A model generated the notes under the pieces. The model was not told the DNA's origin and did no database searches. It saw only the letters and a list, made by a program, of their open reading frames with translations. Below are positions 48,901-57,272 of a stretch of 64,000 bases of DNA, in pieces. The stretch is from JAEXOD01 sp963667875 (GTDB taxonomy: Bacteria; Bacteroidota; Ignavibacteria; Ignavibacteriales; Melioribacteraceae), in contig CAXXGC010000005.1 of NCBI GenBank assembly GCA_963667875.2, forward strand, positions 1 to 64,000, in the 5' to 3' direction. Made by a program: the position numbers and the translations under genes. How positions within the stretch are numbered: position 1 is the stretch's first letter; every line of letters begins with the position of its first letter.

Positions 48901-49462
48901 TTACAAAGGTTATACTGAAGGTGCTGTTGCTACTATTAGAGCTGAATCTTTTGGATTTATTTCTACTCCTGATGCTACTACACCTACAGCACCTGGTGAC
49001 TATAGATGTTGGATTGGTTCAAAAGTTGGTAATATTGCTGTTAACGATACAATGTGGGTTACTTTTGCAATTGTTGGCGGCGATCAGCTTTTTGATCTTA
49101 GACAAAATGCAGGTAATGCATTTATTAAAGCTAAAAATTTAGCTTGGACAGATATAGTTGTTGGTGTTGAAGATGAAGAAGTTAGTGTAGTTCCAACTCA
49201 ATTTTATGTTGATCAAAACTATCCTAATCCATTTAACCCTTCTACATCAATTCGTTTTGGATTACCACAAGCTGCATCAGTTGATTTAAGAATTTATAAT
49301 ATTCTTGGTCAAGAAGTTGCTGTTTTAATCAACGGCCAAAATTTAAGCGCCGGTACATATAATTATTCATTTGATGCTTCCAAATTATCATCTGGTACTT
49401 ATATTTACAGATTACAATCAGGTAACAATGTAGTTTCAAAGAAAATGATGTTAGTTAAATAA
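45923..49462 (+). CDS. Large secreted multidomain T9SS cargo protein
   Basis: A 1,179-residue protein with a signal peptide (~1-38) and a FlgD-Ig-like domain (~45-135). A propeller-like region (~150-475) follows, then an OB-fold-like domain (~485-690; VVTVSGVVSSINF...IGDRIMVTGTV), further beta domains and the sorting domain (~1095-1179; DQNYPNPFNPSTSIRF). The codon choice is rich in GCT/GGT and the gene has GGAGG ahead of its ATG, hinting at high expression. Function unknown; a structural or adhesive surface role is likely. Confidence 0.7.
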   Translation: MKSNRLSNSTYSLTTKKLSAFLLFAALLFSMNSVIKADIYPFNIRVTQPTNESAFDGSFADGTAAAIRFFTPPSTSTFNATVKIYSGVTLVKTITVDSLNGADNSIAWDGSTDGSVAAPTGNYTVAVTTTMNTPATSYSRVFNAGDDAAAGLSTRGVTVVNNPTSKFFGYTYSVNGAGSGYWAKGGLSKVAMNGFYAGDSASSTLVATTGELIPGSTNRRYAPTFDADGQLYIVSNGEKKLLKLNPDVLNVSFYTTDTIPTTGTVKDVIFIGEGAQKKMFVATTKEIFYAEVGTADVFNGPYTKILEAQTGMTFWSLQTDDAKGLYVVVRSALANIQDGVFKFDYTSGYTLKTFADTLWGVHFVDGDAVTMDINRHALNTAADDILYLTVDKAGTATDSAGVYEIKNLGSTPVKTRIYTDPDNNISSSQTEVAVDFGGNLMYFDNTSEQIYIIEAPTSNLTNTIAGLNSFAITGSGIVTPPITIAEAKVDANGDFQPDKLGQVVTVSGVVSSINFGGTTSFSYFIQDDAAGINVYKSGVAGGGPVYNIGDRIMVTGTVAHYRGLTEITIANLATDVVLLDSGNPITPIVLTIPQFLANGELYEGRTVQIKGVGLAPGSAAWPSGANTSITVWDGLNKTVLFVDKDSDLDNNPAPTFPITFKGIASQYTSASTVYNDGYQIVPNYYADITPNVATPPSPYFSLIEPANNATVPVVNNTGSFTMKWHKAVDFNNDNLIYQFIALPNLVTSAALQDTSYSLTAAKVLQLMGVNPQITFRWTVKTKGSEPSLVTSVDTFTVTFTNNTVALEDTMFLTHVSGNMEASIFNFGAIGSDYKAEGPGIKWKGQNGLYLGGLIYGTQERGTVNGIMGSFAISDMKNLNSNFAGGFTSNANFNQVTNAVITDQAAVTPYNVNVIQQSYSNTNEGVLYIRYGFINKSAAVLNNFYSGIFIDWDIDGTHYASNKVGYDTEKHMIYQYDATSPYYYGIVALNGVSGYKGYTEGAVATIRAESFGFISTPDATTPTAPGDYRCWIGSKVGNIAVNDTMWVTFAIVGGDQLFDLRQNAGNAFIKAKNLAWTDIVVGVEDEEVSVVPTQFYVDQNYPNPFNPSTSIRFGLPQAASVDLRIYNILGQEVAVLINGQNLSAGTYNYSFDASKLSSGTYIYRLQSGNNVVSKKMMLVK

Positions 49463-49476
49463 TTATTATTTAATTT

Positions 49477-49509
49477 AAGCCGGATTCTTTTGAATCCGGC
49501 TTTTTTTTT
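49477..49509 (+). terminator. Strong intrinsic terminator
   Basis: AAGCCGGATTC and GAATCCGGCTT form an 11-bp stem followed by eight or more T's. Confidence 0.9.
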
Positions 49510-49518
49510 GAGTTAAAT

Positions 49519-50055
49519 GTGAATAAAAACATTGATATTCTAAATATTATTGAAGCAAGCGGAATAAGTATTAAAGCCCTTGCTGAAAAACTTGGTACAA
49601 ATCAGACGTCGTTGAATTTTTTATTGGCTGATTCAAATAAAATGACAGAATCTTTAAAAAAACAAATTGCGCATATTATTGAAGAGTACCAGTTAGAATT
49701 AAATTTATTTAAGGATGACAACTTTGATGATGGTAATTTGTTTGTAGATTCGGAATTTCAAAAAATTCTTGGTGAAAGAATTAAATATTTTGCAAAACAA
49801 AAATTTTCTACATTAAAAGAATTAGCCTTTGCTTTAGGTATTAGTCCACAACAATTACATCAATATACAAGCGGAAAACGTGAACCCGGATGTAAAATTC
49901 TAAGTAAATTATTGGAAATTGGATGTGATATTAATTGGTTGTTAGCCGGTACTAAAATAAGTGAATCATATAAAATAATGACTCTTGAAAATCAAATTAA
50001 AGACCTTAAATCTGCTTTAAATGAAATTACAAAAATTATAAATAAAACCATATAA
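49519..50055 (+). CDS. Double helix-turn-helix protein
   Basis: Starts with GTG at 49519 (178 aa). Two XRE-like HTH units: ~1-60 (SIKALAEKLGTNQTSLNFLLA) and ~75-135 (TLKELAFALGISPQQLHQYTSGKREPG followed by GCDINWLL), then a C-terminal coiled coil. The second unit closely resembles the HTH of the phage repressor at 51236-51862, including the GCDIxWL segment, so it may be a phage-derived or phage-repressor-like regulator. It lies directly before the tRNA gene. Confidence 0.65.
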   Translation: MNKNIDILNIIEASGISIKALAEKLGTNQTSLNFLLADSNKMTESLKKQIAHIIEEYQLELNLFKDDNFDDGNLFVDSEFQKILGERIKYFAKQKFSTLKELAFALGISPQQLHQYTSGKREPGCKILSKLLEIGCDINWLLAGTKISESYKIMTLENQIKDLKSALNEITKIINKTI

Positions 50056-50134
50056 TTGTTGATTTTTTTTATTGTAGTTAAGTTTTTTTTGTAATTAATT
50101 ATTATATTTGTATTGTTATTTAAATGTTTTGTTT

Positions 50135-50516
<382 letters not shown>

Positions 50517-50517
50517 C

Positions 50518-50710
50518 CCGTAACTCCGCTGTATTTAGGCACAATATATTACCAAAGGAAAATATTTAATCTATAAATGTGCCGCTAATTTTGCAGTAGA
50601 TATTATTATTATTTTCCGAATTCCTTTGTTAATATTTTGCATTAATAAATTTAATTGTATTTATTAAATTCTATTAATAATATTATTTTAAAATCAGGCC
50701 TAAAGGCCGA
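50518..50710. repeat. Dispersed ~190-bp repeat, copy B
   Basis: Matches 36873-37062. Similarity ends sharply after AGGCCGA at 50710, where the other copy continues into a palindromic element. The prophage left end probably lies at or shortly after this point. Confidence 0.7.
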
Positions 50711-51235
50711 TATAATTTCTCAAGCACTTTGAGAATTTAAAGTAATTCCCCATCAGGGCGTAAAGCGTTTTTTTATAATGTGTTAGGGCATTTTGCGGGC
50801 AATTTCTCATTTTGTTGTATTTATACAATTTTACATATTATTTGCATTTAGTTTGAGAATTATGTTAAAATTATTAAACGCCTTTTTAACGCCCCTTTAC
50901 AACCCCTTTAACAGCCCTTAAAACATTATTTTTTAATTATTTAATGCTTTCGTATCGGTTTACAAAAAACGCCTTAAAACCGCTTTTTGCGCCGGTTAAA
51001 GGTGTAACAAAGGTGTTGCAAGGTAGTACAAAGGTGGTACATTTTTGTACTACCTTTTATATTAATTCCTCTTTTGTACTACCTTTGTTATAAATTATTA
51101 AAAAATAACAAGTTAGCTCTTAAATTTTTTTCATTTACCTTGTGAAAAAGGTAGTACAATTAAATAATGTACTACCTTTGATATATTTTTATTCCCCTTA
51201 AATGATAGTATGACAAAATGTCACATTTTGCCGAC
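50711..51235. promoter_or_regulatory. Left end of the Mu-like prophage with candidate transposase-binding repeats
   Basis: No gene is visible. Two motif families are present. AATTTCTCA(A) occurs at 50714 and 50801, and inverted at 50728 and 50852. GGTRGTACA occurs at 51022, 51033 and 51150, and inverted at 51046, 51075 and 51168, with two weaker forms spaced 11 bases apart before 51022. In Mu the region beyond the repressor's 3' end carries the transposase-binding sites, so these repeats are candidates. The exact terminus (near 50711, or the TGT at 50781) cannot be fixed. Confidence 0.5.
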
Positions 51236-51862
51236 TTAATAGGTAATAAAAACAACTTTATGAACAAACTGTATAACATTCATATTTATATAAATGTCGG
51301 AGTTTTCTTTATTATAACCGCTAAAAATCGCTATTGATTCGTTTAGCATACCCTTAAAATACTTACAAACATACTTATCCGTACCCGAAATATTATCAAA
51401 AAACTTACACAAACACAAATCCCCCGGTTGTGGATCCATTCTTGTATCGGTAATAACGTTATTCCCAATATGTAAAATTGGTTCCATATCGCGTATGCTT
51501 TCGTTATCAACTATATATATACGGTGGTATTTAGGTAAAAAACTGATGTTTGCCGGGTCTTCCGGGTTAACGTATGGTTTTAGCTCAACATTATACGAGC
51601 TACTCGAATACGTCTTTGCGACCGCCTCAATTATCTTAGCATTTTCTAAATCTTCAAATGACCTTTCGTCATTATCATTAATTAGCCATGTAATATCACA
51701 ACCCAAAATATAAAGTTTTTGTATTATATTAAACCCCGGTTTGCTCTCTCCAGACAAGTAAGATTGTAAACTTGCCGGTTTCATGTCAAGTGCTTCAGCT
51801 AATGCCTTTACACTCCCTAATTTACTGTCTCCAAATGCCCTTAATTTTTGATTATACATCAT
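51236..51862 (-). CDS. Prophage repressor: HTH with S24-like C-terminal domain
   Basis: A 208-residue protein: N-terminal XRE-like HTH (~15-65; SVKALAEALDMKPASLQSYLSGESKPG) and a C-terminal LexA/CI-like S24 fold (~120-208). The usual self-cleavage Ser-Met-x-Pro reads Asp-Met-Glu-Pro here, so the nucleophile seems lost; Lys candidates remain in the VCKYFKG strand. It is transcribed towards the prophage left end, as the Mu c gene is. A TTGTAA-17-TAAATA promoter (51884-51912, minus) overlaps an operator-like palindrome. Confidence 0.75.
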   Translation of the reverse strand: MMYNQKLRAFGDSKLGSVKALAEALDMKPASLQSYLSGESKPGFNIIQKLYILGCDITWLINDNDERSFEDLENAKIIEAVAKTYSSSSYNVELKPYVNPEDPANISFLPKYHRIYIVDNESIRDMEPILHIGNNVITDTRMDPQPGDLCLCKFFDNISGTDKYVCKYFKGMLNESIAIFSGYNKENSDIYINMNVIQFVHKVVFITY

Positions 51863-51868
51863 AGTGAG

Positions 51869-51878
51869 GTATTTTACT
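51869..51878. promoter_or_regulatory. Repressor-side operator
   Basis: GGTATTTTAC, related to the two sites of the early promoter, covers the expected start of the repressor transcript (about 51877, minus strand), which suggests autoregulation. Confidence 0.5.
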
Positions 51879-51928
51879 CATATTATTTAATAAAAAAGCG
51901 TGTATTTTACAAAAAAAGTTTAAAATCA

Positions 51929-51969
51929 GGATATTACCTATTGACAATAGTATGGTATTTACCTATATT
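51929..51969 (+). promoter_or_regulatory. Early lytic promoter with two operators
   Basis: TTGACA (51941-51946), a 17-base spacer and TATATT (51964-51969) form a near-consensus promoter. GGATATTACC (51929-51938) lies just upstream and the perfect palindrome GGTATTTACC (51954-51963) lies in the spacer, so a bound repressor or Ner-like protein would block polymerase. Confidence 0.7.
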
Positions 51970-52016
51970 TCGAGTGTTCAAATAATCACTCAATATAAAT
52001 AAAACAGGAAATTACC

Positions 52017-52190
52017 ATGTCGGAAGAACAGAAAAAACTTATCAACCAACACGAAGTAGCGCGCCGTTTAGGCGTAGTACCCTCTTACGTTTGTATGGTA
52101 TTAAACGGACAACGTAAAGGGCCAAAAGCTAAAAAACTATTAGCTCGAATAATCGAATTATATAATCAACATTTTAAGTTTGCTGCATAA
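52017..52190 (+). CDS. Ner/Cro-like small DNA-binding protein
   Basis: A 57-residue single HTH domain (HEVARRLGVVPSYVCMVLNG, then a basic helix RKGPKAKKLLARI). It is the first gene after the early promoter and divergent from the repressor, exactly where Mu ner lies; Ner shuts down early and repressor transcription. The homology to Ner itself is not certain, only the position and fold. Confidence 0.65.
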   Translation: MSEEQKKLINQHEVARRLGVVPSYVCMVLNGQRKGPKAKKLLARIIELYNQHFKFAA

Positions 52191-52319
52191 AATATAGTGA
52201 TTAATTATTAACAAAGATAATTAAAAATAACTTAAAAACAAAATAGCTAAACGCAAATAGAATGTGAATTAAAATTACAAAAATGATTTTAACGGACTTG
52301 GAAAATTAGGTTAAAAAAA
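52191..52319. other. Short non-coding gap in the early operon
   Basis: 129 AT-rich bases without a gene or clear hairpin; an AGG near 52308 is the only ribosome-site candidate for the next gene. Confidence 0.3.
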
Positions 52320-52787
52320 ATGGCACAAAATTTAAAGACTATCTTATATAATACAATACACCGTAATACTAAAACTATTGATGATATTGCGGACGAAATA
52401 GGCGTATCAAGCAACAGCCTGTACCGGTATTGTATTGAGGGCGAAAGCGGTTCGGAAATGCCGGCGCGCAGGTTGGTTCCATTAATGAAAGCAACCGGAA
52501 ATTTTGAACTGTTAAAACACATGGCTTATTTATGCGGTTTTGTGTGTATTAAAATGCCCAAATACCTAAAGGTAAAAGCCGATGAGTTTGAACTTATAAA
52601 CGAATATCAGGAAAGTACAGTAAAAGCAGCGCGTTTATTAAAACTATTTTTTGACAACCCAAACGATAAAAATTATAATAATGTAAGTGTTGCTTTGCGC
52701 GAGGTTATAGAAAAATCGGTAACAAATAACGAATATTGCAAAAAAACCCATACCGGACAACTGGAGATTAATTTTGATGAAAGATGA
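52320..52787 (+). CDS. CII-like phage regulatory protein
   Basis: A 155-residue protein resembling the Phage_CP76/CII regulatory family of P2/186-like phages. N-terminal HTH (~15-45, TIDDIADEIGVSSNSLYRYCIEG) followed by PARRLVPLMKATGNFELLKHMAYLCGF, then a helical tail. Such proteins control the lysis-lysogeny choice or early expression. It overlaps the transposase gene by 11 bases. Confidence 0.6.
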   Translation: MAQNLKTILYNTIHRNTKTIDDIADEIGVSSNSLYRYCIEGESGSEMPARRLVPLMKATGNFELLKHMAYLCGFVCIKMPKYLKVKADEFELINEYQESTVKAARLLKLFFDNPNDKNYNNVSVALREVIEKSVTNNEYCKKTHTGQLEINFDER

Positions 52788-54711
52788 CGGCGTTTGGTTA
52801 AAACCAGTTGAAATATCTAACCTTTTGCTATGTCCAAAAAATCGTATTACTCGAAATATAGACGAATATGAGTATAGAATTGTACATAGTAATGGCGGTA
52901 AAACTTTCCTTATTAATCTACAAAGTTTGCCACCGGAAGCGCAGTTAAAATACTACAAAAAGATTGAGCCTCAGGAAGAACCAAAACAGGAAGCAAATTT
53001 AGTTCGGTTTGCGCCTCAAAGTTATATTTCAAACAAGGAAGCTAACACAAAATTTCAGCTTGTTAAACTTTTTAATGAGTTTACGGCGCAGGCCCAAAGC
53101 AAGGTAAAAGCCGGTGATGAATTTGTACAAAACTTTAATAACGGAAGTTACCCAAACTTAAAAAACATAGTTGGTGAAATATCCGTTAAATCTGTCTATC
53201 GTTGGAAAAAACGCCTTGAAGATAACAACTATAATATAGATTGTTTGGAACCAAAATATAAACCTATTGGGTGCAGTAGTGTTACACGTGAAGAGGCGGA
53301 AATATTAATTGATAAGGCTTTACACGAAAACAAAAAACTGATTTCCGAAATTATTTCGCAGTCAAAACGGATATTCAAAGAAAAGGGATTTTTTATAAAA
53401 AGCGATTCAACATACCGCCGCTTTATAGATGATTGGGCCTCACAAAACAGGGATATTTGGATTTTGGCGCGCGAGGGTGGAAAAGCTTTTAACGACAAAG
53501 TATTAAAGGATATTAGAAGGGACAAAGATAAAATTGAAGTTGGGGACATACTTGTGGCTGACGGGCACAAATTTAACGCAACGGTTATTAATCCGTTAAC
53601 CGGCAAAGCAACACGTATGACCTTAATTTTATTTTATGACTTCAAAAGTGATATGCCTTTAGGTTACGAAATTATGCCTACTGAAAACACTCTTGCAATT
53701 GCCGGAGCATTGCGCAATTCCATATTAAAATTAGGCCCCTTTTTTGGCGCCGAGGGTTATGTCCCTAAGTTGGTGTATTTGGATAACGGCCGGGCTTTTA
53801 GAGGCAGTTATTTTACCGGCACCAAAAGTTTTGCAGATAGCGAAATACCCGGTTTGTTTGGACGTTTAGGCATTGAAACAACATTCGCAACCCCTTACCA
53901 TGGACAGGCCAAACCAATAGAAAGATGGTTCAGAACTTTAAGCGAAATGGAACGAGATTTACCAAGCTACACCGGGTATAATATAGCAAATCAGCCGGTA
54001 AGCATGAAACGAAATGAAAAATTTCACCAACGTTTGTTTAATAATCGGCCGATAACACTTGAAGAAATACATTATAGTTTTGAAAGTTTTGTTGTGGAAT
54101 ACGCTAATGAACCGCATGTAGGCGGAACCTATAAGGGTTATACTCCGCGCGAAATATTCACAAACAGCGTAGAGAAAAAAATCCGTGAAAATAATTACAT
54201 CGAAAGAAAAATAGCTAAAAAAGATTTGATTTTCTTAATGCTTCAGGACGAAACAAGGAAAATAGGAAACAACGGTATTAAGTTTAGGAATGAATACTAT
54301 TATAACCAATGTTTAGCCCCCTTAATAGGCGAAAAAGCATATATAAAATATGATATATGGGATAAATCGCAAGTATTTGTTTTTAGTGAAAATGACAAAT
54401 TTATATGTGTTGCAAGCCTTGATGATGAAAAGTTTAACCCGTCCGTTAAGATGTTTGGCGAGCCGGGCGAAAAAGAACGTTTAAGTGATAAAATAAACGA
54501 AATAAAAACTTATGAAAAATCCGTTAAAGAGGAATTAAAATTTTTTGTTACACGTAACGAGGCCCCAAAAGAAGATAAAAAAGAACCAAAACAACCGCAA
54601 AAAAAAGAAACTAAAAAAAATAACAAGTTAAATATTTTTGTAAGCGTGCCCGGATATATGGAACCGGGCGCAGACCCAATAGAATTACTAAAAAACCAAC
54701 AGGTGGTATAA
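52777..54711 (+). CDS. Mu-type transposase A
   Basis: A 644-residue DDE transposase; ATG at 52777 taken over the TTG at 52774. Residues ~5-60 match the Mu end-recognition winged-helix domain (GVWLKPVEISNLL). ~100-240 are helical DNA-binding domains. The integrase core has Asp262 (VADGHKF), Asp336 (YLDNGRAF) and Glu382 (KPIERWF), all intact. A Mu-type beta-barrel and a Lys-rich C-terminus that would contact MuB follow. It catalyses integration and replicative transposition of the phage genome. Confidence 0.93.
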   Translation: MKDDGVWLKPVEISNLLLCPKNRITRNIDEYEYRIVHSNGGKTFLINLQSLPPEAQLKYYKKIEPQEEPKQEANLVRFAPQSYISNKEANTKFQLVKLFNEFTAQAQSKVKAGDEFVQNFNNGSYPNLKNIVGEISVKSVYRWKKRLEDNNYNIDCLEPKYKPIGCSSVTREEAEILIDKALHENKKLISEIISQSKRIFKEKGFFIKSDSTYRRFIDDWASQNRDIWILAREGGKAFNDKVLKDIRRDKDKIEVGDILVADGHKFNATVINPLTGKATRMTLILFYDFKSDMPLGYEIMPTENTLAIAGALRNSILKLGPFFGAEGYVPKLVYLDNGRAFRGSYFTGTKSFADSEIPGLFGRLGIETTFATPYHGQAKPIERWFRTLSEMERDLPSYTGYNIANQPVSMKRNEKFHQRLFNNRPITLEEIHYSFESFVVEYANEPHVGGTYKGYTPREIFTNSVEKKIRENNYIERKIAKKDLIFLMLQDETRKIGNNGIKFRNEYYYNQCLAPLIGEKAYIKYDIWDKSQVFVFSENDKFICVASLDDEKFNPSVKMFGEPGEKERLSDKINEIKTYEKSVKEELKFFVTRNEAPKEDKKEPKQPQKKETKKNNKLNIFVSVPGYMEPGADPIELLKNQQVV

Positions 54712-55604
54712 TGGAAAAAACCAGTATTAAAGATCAGTTAAACGAATATTTAACTGCTCACCCAAAAGTATCAATGAACAAAATATCCAAACAAATTGGA
54801 TATTCCGCCGCCGCTTTAAGCCAATACTTAAGCGGAAAATATGAAGCAGTTGACAAGTTGGAAATAAGCGTAGCAGCGTTTTTAATCCGTCAAAAAGAAA
54901 TAGACCTAATGCCAAAAGAAACTATTCCTTTTTGCTTTACGCTTAATGCTAAACAAGTTTTTAATGTTGCGCGTATGTGCCATAATGAAGCGGAAATAGG
55001 TGTAATAATTGGCGAGGCCGGACTTGGTAAAACAAGGGCAATTAAAGAATACGCCCTTAAAAACCCGGATGTTATATTAATTGAAGCAAACGTAAGTTAC
55101 AGTAATAAAGTGTTTTTACGCGAACTGCATAAAAAATTGGGTATGGATAGCGTTGGCAGTATGTACGATCTATTTACAGACTGCTCCGAAAAATTAAAGG
55201 ATTCAGGGCGTTTAATTATTGTTGACGAGGCTGAAAATTTACAATACAAAAGTTTAGAAATGATTAGAAGAATTTACGATACCGCCGGAATAGGTGTATT
55301 ATTGGTTGGTTTGCCTCGTTTAATCCGCAATTTAACAGGCAAAAAAGGCGAATTAAAGCAGTTGTACAGCCGTGTGGGATTCTTAACTCAGCTCGATAAC
55401 CTAACCGATACTTGCGCTAAAATGATTATAAATTCAATATTCCCCAACTTAAACGGTACAAGCAAAGTATTAATTGACCTTGCAAAAGGCAACGCCCGGA
55501 AGTTGGAAAAATTGATGTTAAGAACTAACCGGATAGCAAAAACAACCGGTAAAGAAATATCGGAAGCAACCATAAATAATGCGGCTGAAATGCTGTTACT
55601 ATAA
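54711..55604 (+). CDS. Mu-type transposition protein B (AAA ATPase)
   Basis: A 297-residue protein: N-terminal HTH (~20-55, SMNKISKQIGYSAAALSQYLSGKYE), Walker A GEAGLGKT (101-108), Walker B LIIVDEAE (~168-175) and a C-terminal helical domain. MuB binds target DNA in an ATP-dependent way, activates MuA and gives target immunity. Its ATG overlaps the transposase stop by one base. Confidence 0.9.
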   Translation: MEKTSIKDQLNEYLTAHPKVSMNKISKQIGYSAAALSQYLSGKYEAVDKLEISVAAFLIRQKEIDLMPKETIPFCFTLNAKQVFNVARMCHNEAEIGVIIGEAGLGKTRAIKEYALKNPDVILIEANVSYSNKVFLRELHKKLGMDSVGSMYDLFTDCSEKLKDSGRLIIVDEAENLQYKSLEMIRRIYDTAGIGVLLVGLPRLIRNLTGKKGELKQLYSRVGFLTQLDNLTDTCAKMIINSIFPNLNGTSKVLIDLAKGNARKLEKLMLRTNRIAKTTGKEISEATINNAAEMLLL

Positions 55605-55650
55605 ACAATTATTAATTATGAATTATCAATTAAATAAAGAGGTAAATAAA

Positions 55651-56016
55651 ATGACAAATGCAAAAGCAGTAGAACTATTTAACAAGCGGTATAATATAGG
55701 TCAAACCATACAAATTGTAATTGGCAAAAAGTTTACTGAAGCAGTAACCACATCACCGGCGTTTGTTTGCGAACTTGACGGAACCGCAAAAGTATCAACT
55801 GATTTATACATAATGCCGAATATTGAACTTGACAAAATAGTAACTATATCCTGTAATAATTGTGAGCGTTGTAAAATTAATGGAGATTCTTTCATTTGCA
55901 ATAAAGAAGAAAGCGAGTTTTACAATCAAAAGGTAACATACGGTGATTATTGTGGTTATTATGAATTTCCAATTTTCCGCCAACCCGAATTTTATATTGA
56001 CGAGGTGGTAAAATGA
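55651..56016 (+). CDS. Cys-rich early phage protein
   Basis: The ATG at 55651 has AGAGG upstream and avoids overlap with the MuB gene (121 aa). A beta-rich N-terminal half (LFNKRYNIGQTIQIVIGKKF, TSPAF) is followed by a Cys cluster (CNNCERCK...C...C) that could bind zinc. The protein at 59093-59449 has the same order of parts, so they are paralogues. Function unknown. Confidence 0.5.
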   Translation: MTNAKAVELFNKRYNIGQTIQIVIGKKFTEAVTTSPAFVCELDGTAKVSTDLYIMPNIELDKIVTISCNNCERCKINGDSFICNKEESEFYNQKVTYGDYCGYYEFPIFRQPEFYIDEVVK

Positions 56017-56348
56017 AAAAGTTAATTTGGATTGAAGGTGATAAAAAGGTTAATGATGAAAACCCAATATATTATTTAGAGTTAGAGGGTAAACCAAATA
56101 CTAATTTAGCTACTGTTAAGCTAAATAGTGACGGAAGTTGGAGCATTGAAAGCGGTGACGACCCTTTTATATTTCCCAGACAGACAACTGTAAATGAATA
56201 TAAAGACGAGCATTCCGCAAAATTTAAAGCTGTTGGACTTGTAGCTGAAATTATGCTTGAATTTATGAATGGTATTCACGCATTCTACAAAGAACATCAG
56301 AAAACATTAGATAAACAGTTAAAAGAAGCTCGCCGAGGTTCAAAATGA
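56013..56348 (+). CDS. Early phage protein, unknown
   Basis: A 111-residue protein, ATG overlapping the preceding stop by 4 bases. Beta-rich N-terminal half and a helical, Lys-rich C-terminal half; no signal peptide or known motif. Confidence 0.45.
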   Translation: MKKLIWIEGDKKVNDENPIYYLELEGKPNTNLATVKLNSDGSWSIESGDDPFIFPRQTTVNEYKDEHSAKFKAVGLVAEIMLEFMNGIHAFYKEHQKTLDKQLKEARRGSK

Positions 56349-56461
56349 AACATCTAAAAACAACAATAGCGGTAATAGTAATGGCGGTAGTAATTAGCGT
56401 TTGTTTAATGCTTATGGCCGGATTTGTACACATAATTGAACTTAAATTATTTGGGGTGTAA
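56345..56461 (+). CDS. 38-residue single-helix membrane protein
   Basis: A short open frame with ATG overlapping the preceding stop (ATGA) and one clear membrane helix (residues ~7-29, rich in Val/Ile/Met). It fits exactly between its neighbours, with the next gene starting one base after its stop. Possibly a holin-like or host-takeover peptide; this is a guess from topology. Confidence 0.45.
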   Translation: MKHLKTTIAVIVMAVVISVCLMLMAGFVHIIELKLFGV

Positions 56462-56462
56462 T

Positions 56463-56702
56463 ATGGGAATAGTATCAAATATGATTGGCGCGTTAGTACA
56501 GGATATATACCCGGAAGCGGAAAACCAGTTTGTAGCTTACGATATGTATGTTAATAATCTTCTAAAACGTATTATCCTAAAGGATAACGCACAAGTTGAC
56601 TGTAACGAGGAAAAAGCCCTTCTAAGCATGTTACAAGCCCATAGACAGCCGATAATTGATAAAGTAGCCGGTGAATATGCACGGAGCCAAAATGCCGGTT
56701 AG
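56463..56702 (+). CDS. Small early phage protein, unknown
   Basis: A 79-residue helical protein; the ATG at 56463 is preferred over an alternative upstream start that lies inside the membrane peptide gene. Motif-free apart from an acidic middle (DNAQVDCNEEKALLSML). Overlaps the next gene by 11 bases. Confidence 0.45.
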   Translation: MGIVSNMIGALVQDIYPEAENQFVAYDMYVNNLLKRIILKDNAQVDCNEEKALLSMLQAHRQPIIDKVAGEYARSQNAG

Positions 56703-56892
56703 CACTAAAAAGAAAACAGATTACACGCCGACCATTGAAGAAATTAAAATATTTCTTGGTTGGATTAAACAGGAATACGGCGAGGAGTTAATATTAAGTT
56801 TCCTCGCAAAAATGATACAAGAACATCTAAACTTTGGTTTAGACGGAATACTAAACGAATTAGCACAATTAAAAAAGGAGCATAAAAAATGA
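56692..56892 (+). CDS. Small early phage protein, unknown
   Basis: A 66-residue helical protein starting at the ATG at 56692, overlapping both neighbours (11 and 4 bases). Lys-rich at both ends. No family recognised. Confidence 0.4.
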   Translation: MPVSTKKKTDYTPTIEEIKIFLGWIKQEYGEELILSFLAKMIQEHLNFGLDGILNELAQLKKEHKK

Positions 56893-57272
56893 TAATATTT
56901 GATTGGACACGGTTTTTACCCGGTCAAAATAATAAGCCGGCGGAAAACAAGGACTATTTTGTAATGTGTGACGAATATAAAAACTACAAAATATTAGCCG
57001 AAGTAGAAGAAACTACAGAATGCAAATATAGAATAAGTATTGTAGAAAGTTTCTTGAGTGATAAATTATTACCAATTGCCCACATCGAAAAAGAATTACT
57101 TATAAATGGGGCGAATGATGAACCATTAGAATTATACCTACCCGATTTTAGCTATGCTAAAAGCATTGTATTTAACGAAATTACTAAAAGGCTTGGTGAA
57201 ATAATTGAACCTTTTAACGGAATGATTAGAGCTATAAATAAACAGTCAAAAAATAAACGGGGTAAAAAATGA
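56889..57272 (+). CDS. Early phage protein, unknown
   Basis: A 127-residue protein beginning DWTRFLPGQNNKPAENKDYFVMCDEYKNYKILAE in parts, beta-rich, with a basic end (KNKRGKK). AAGGAG lies ahead of the ATG. Directly precedes gam; no function recognised. Confidence 0.45.
   Translation: MIIFDWTRFLPGQNNKPAENKDYFVMCDEYKNYKILAEVEETTECKYRISIVESFLSDKLLPIAHIEKELLINGANDEPLELYLPDFSYAKSIVFNEITKRLGEIIEPFNGMIRAINKQSKNKRGKK

Noticed and set aside
50998..51180. Iterons of a plasmid-type origin
   Set aside because: The repeats stand at the end of a Mu-like prophage with no replication initiator; transposase or regulator sites explain them better.
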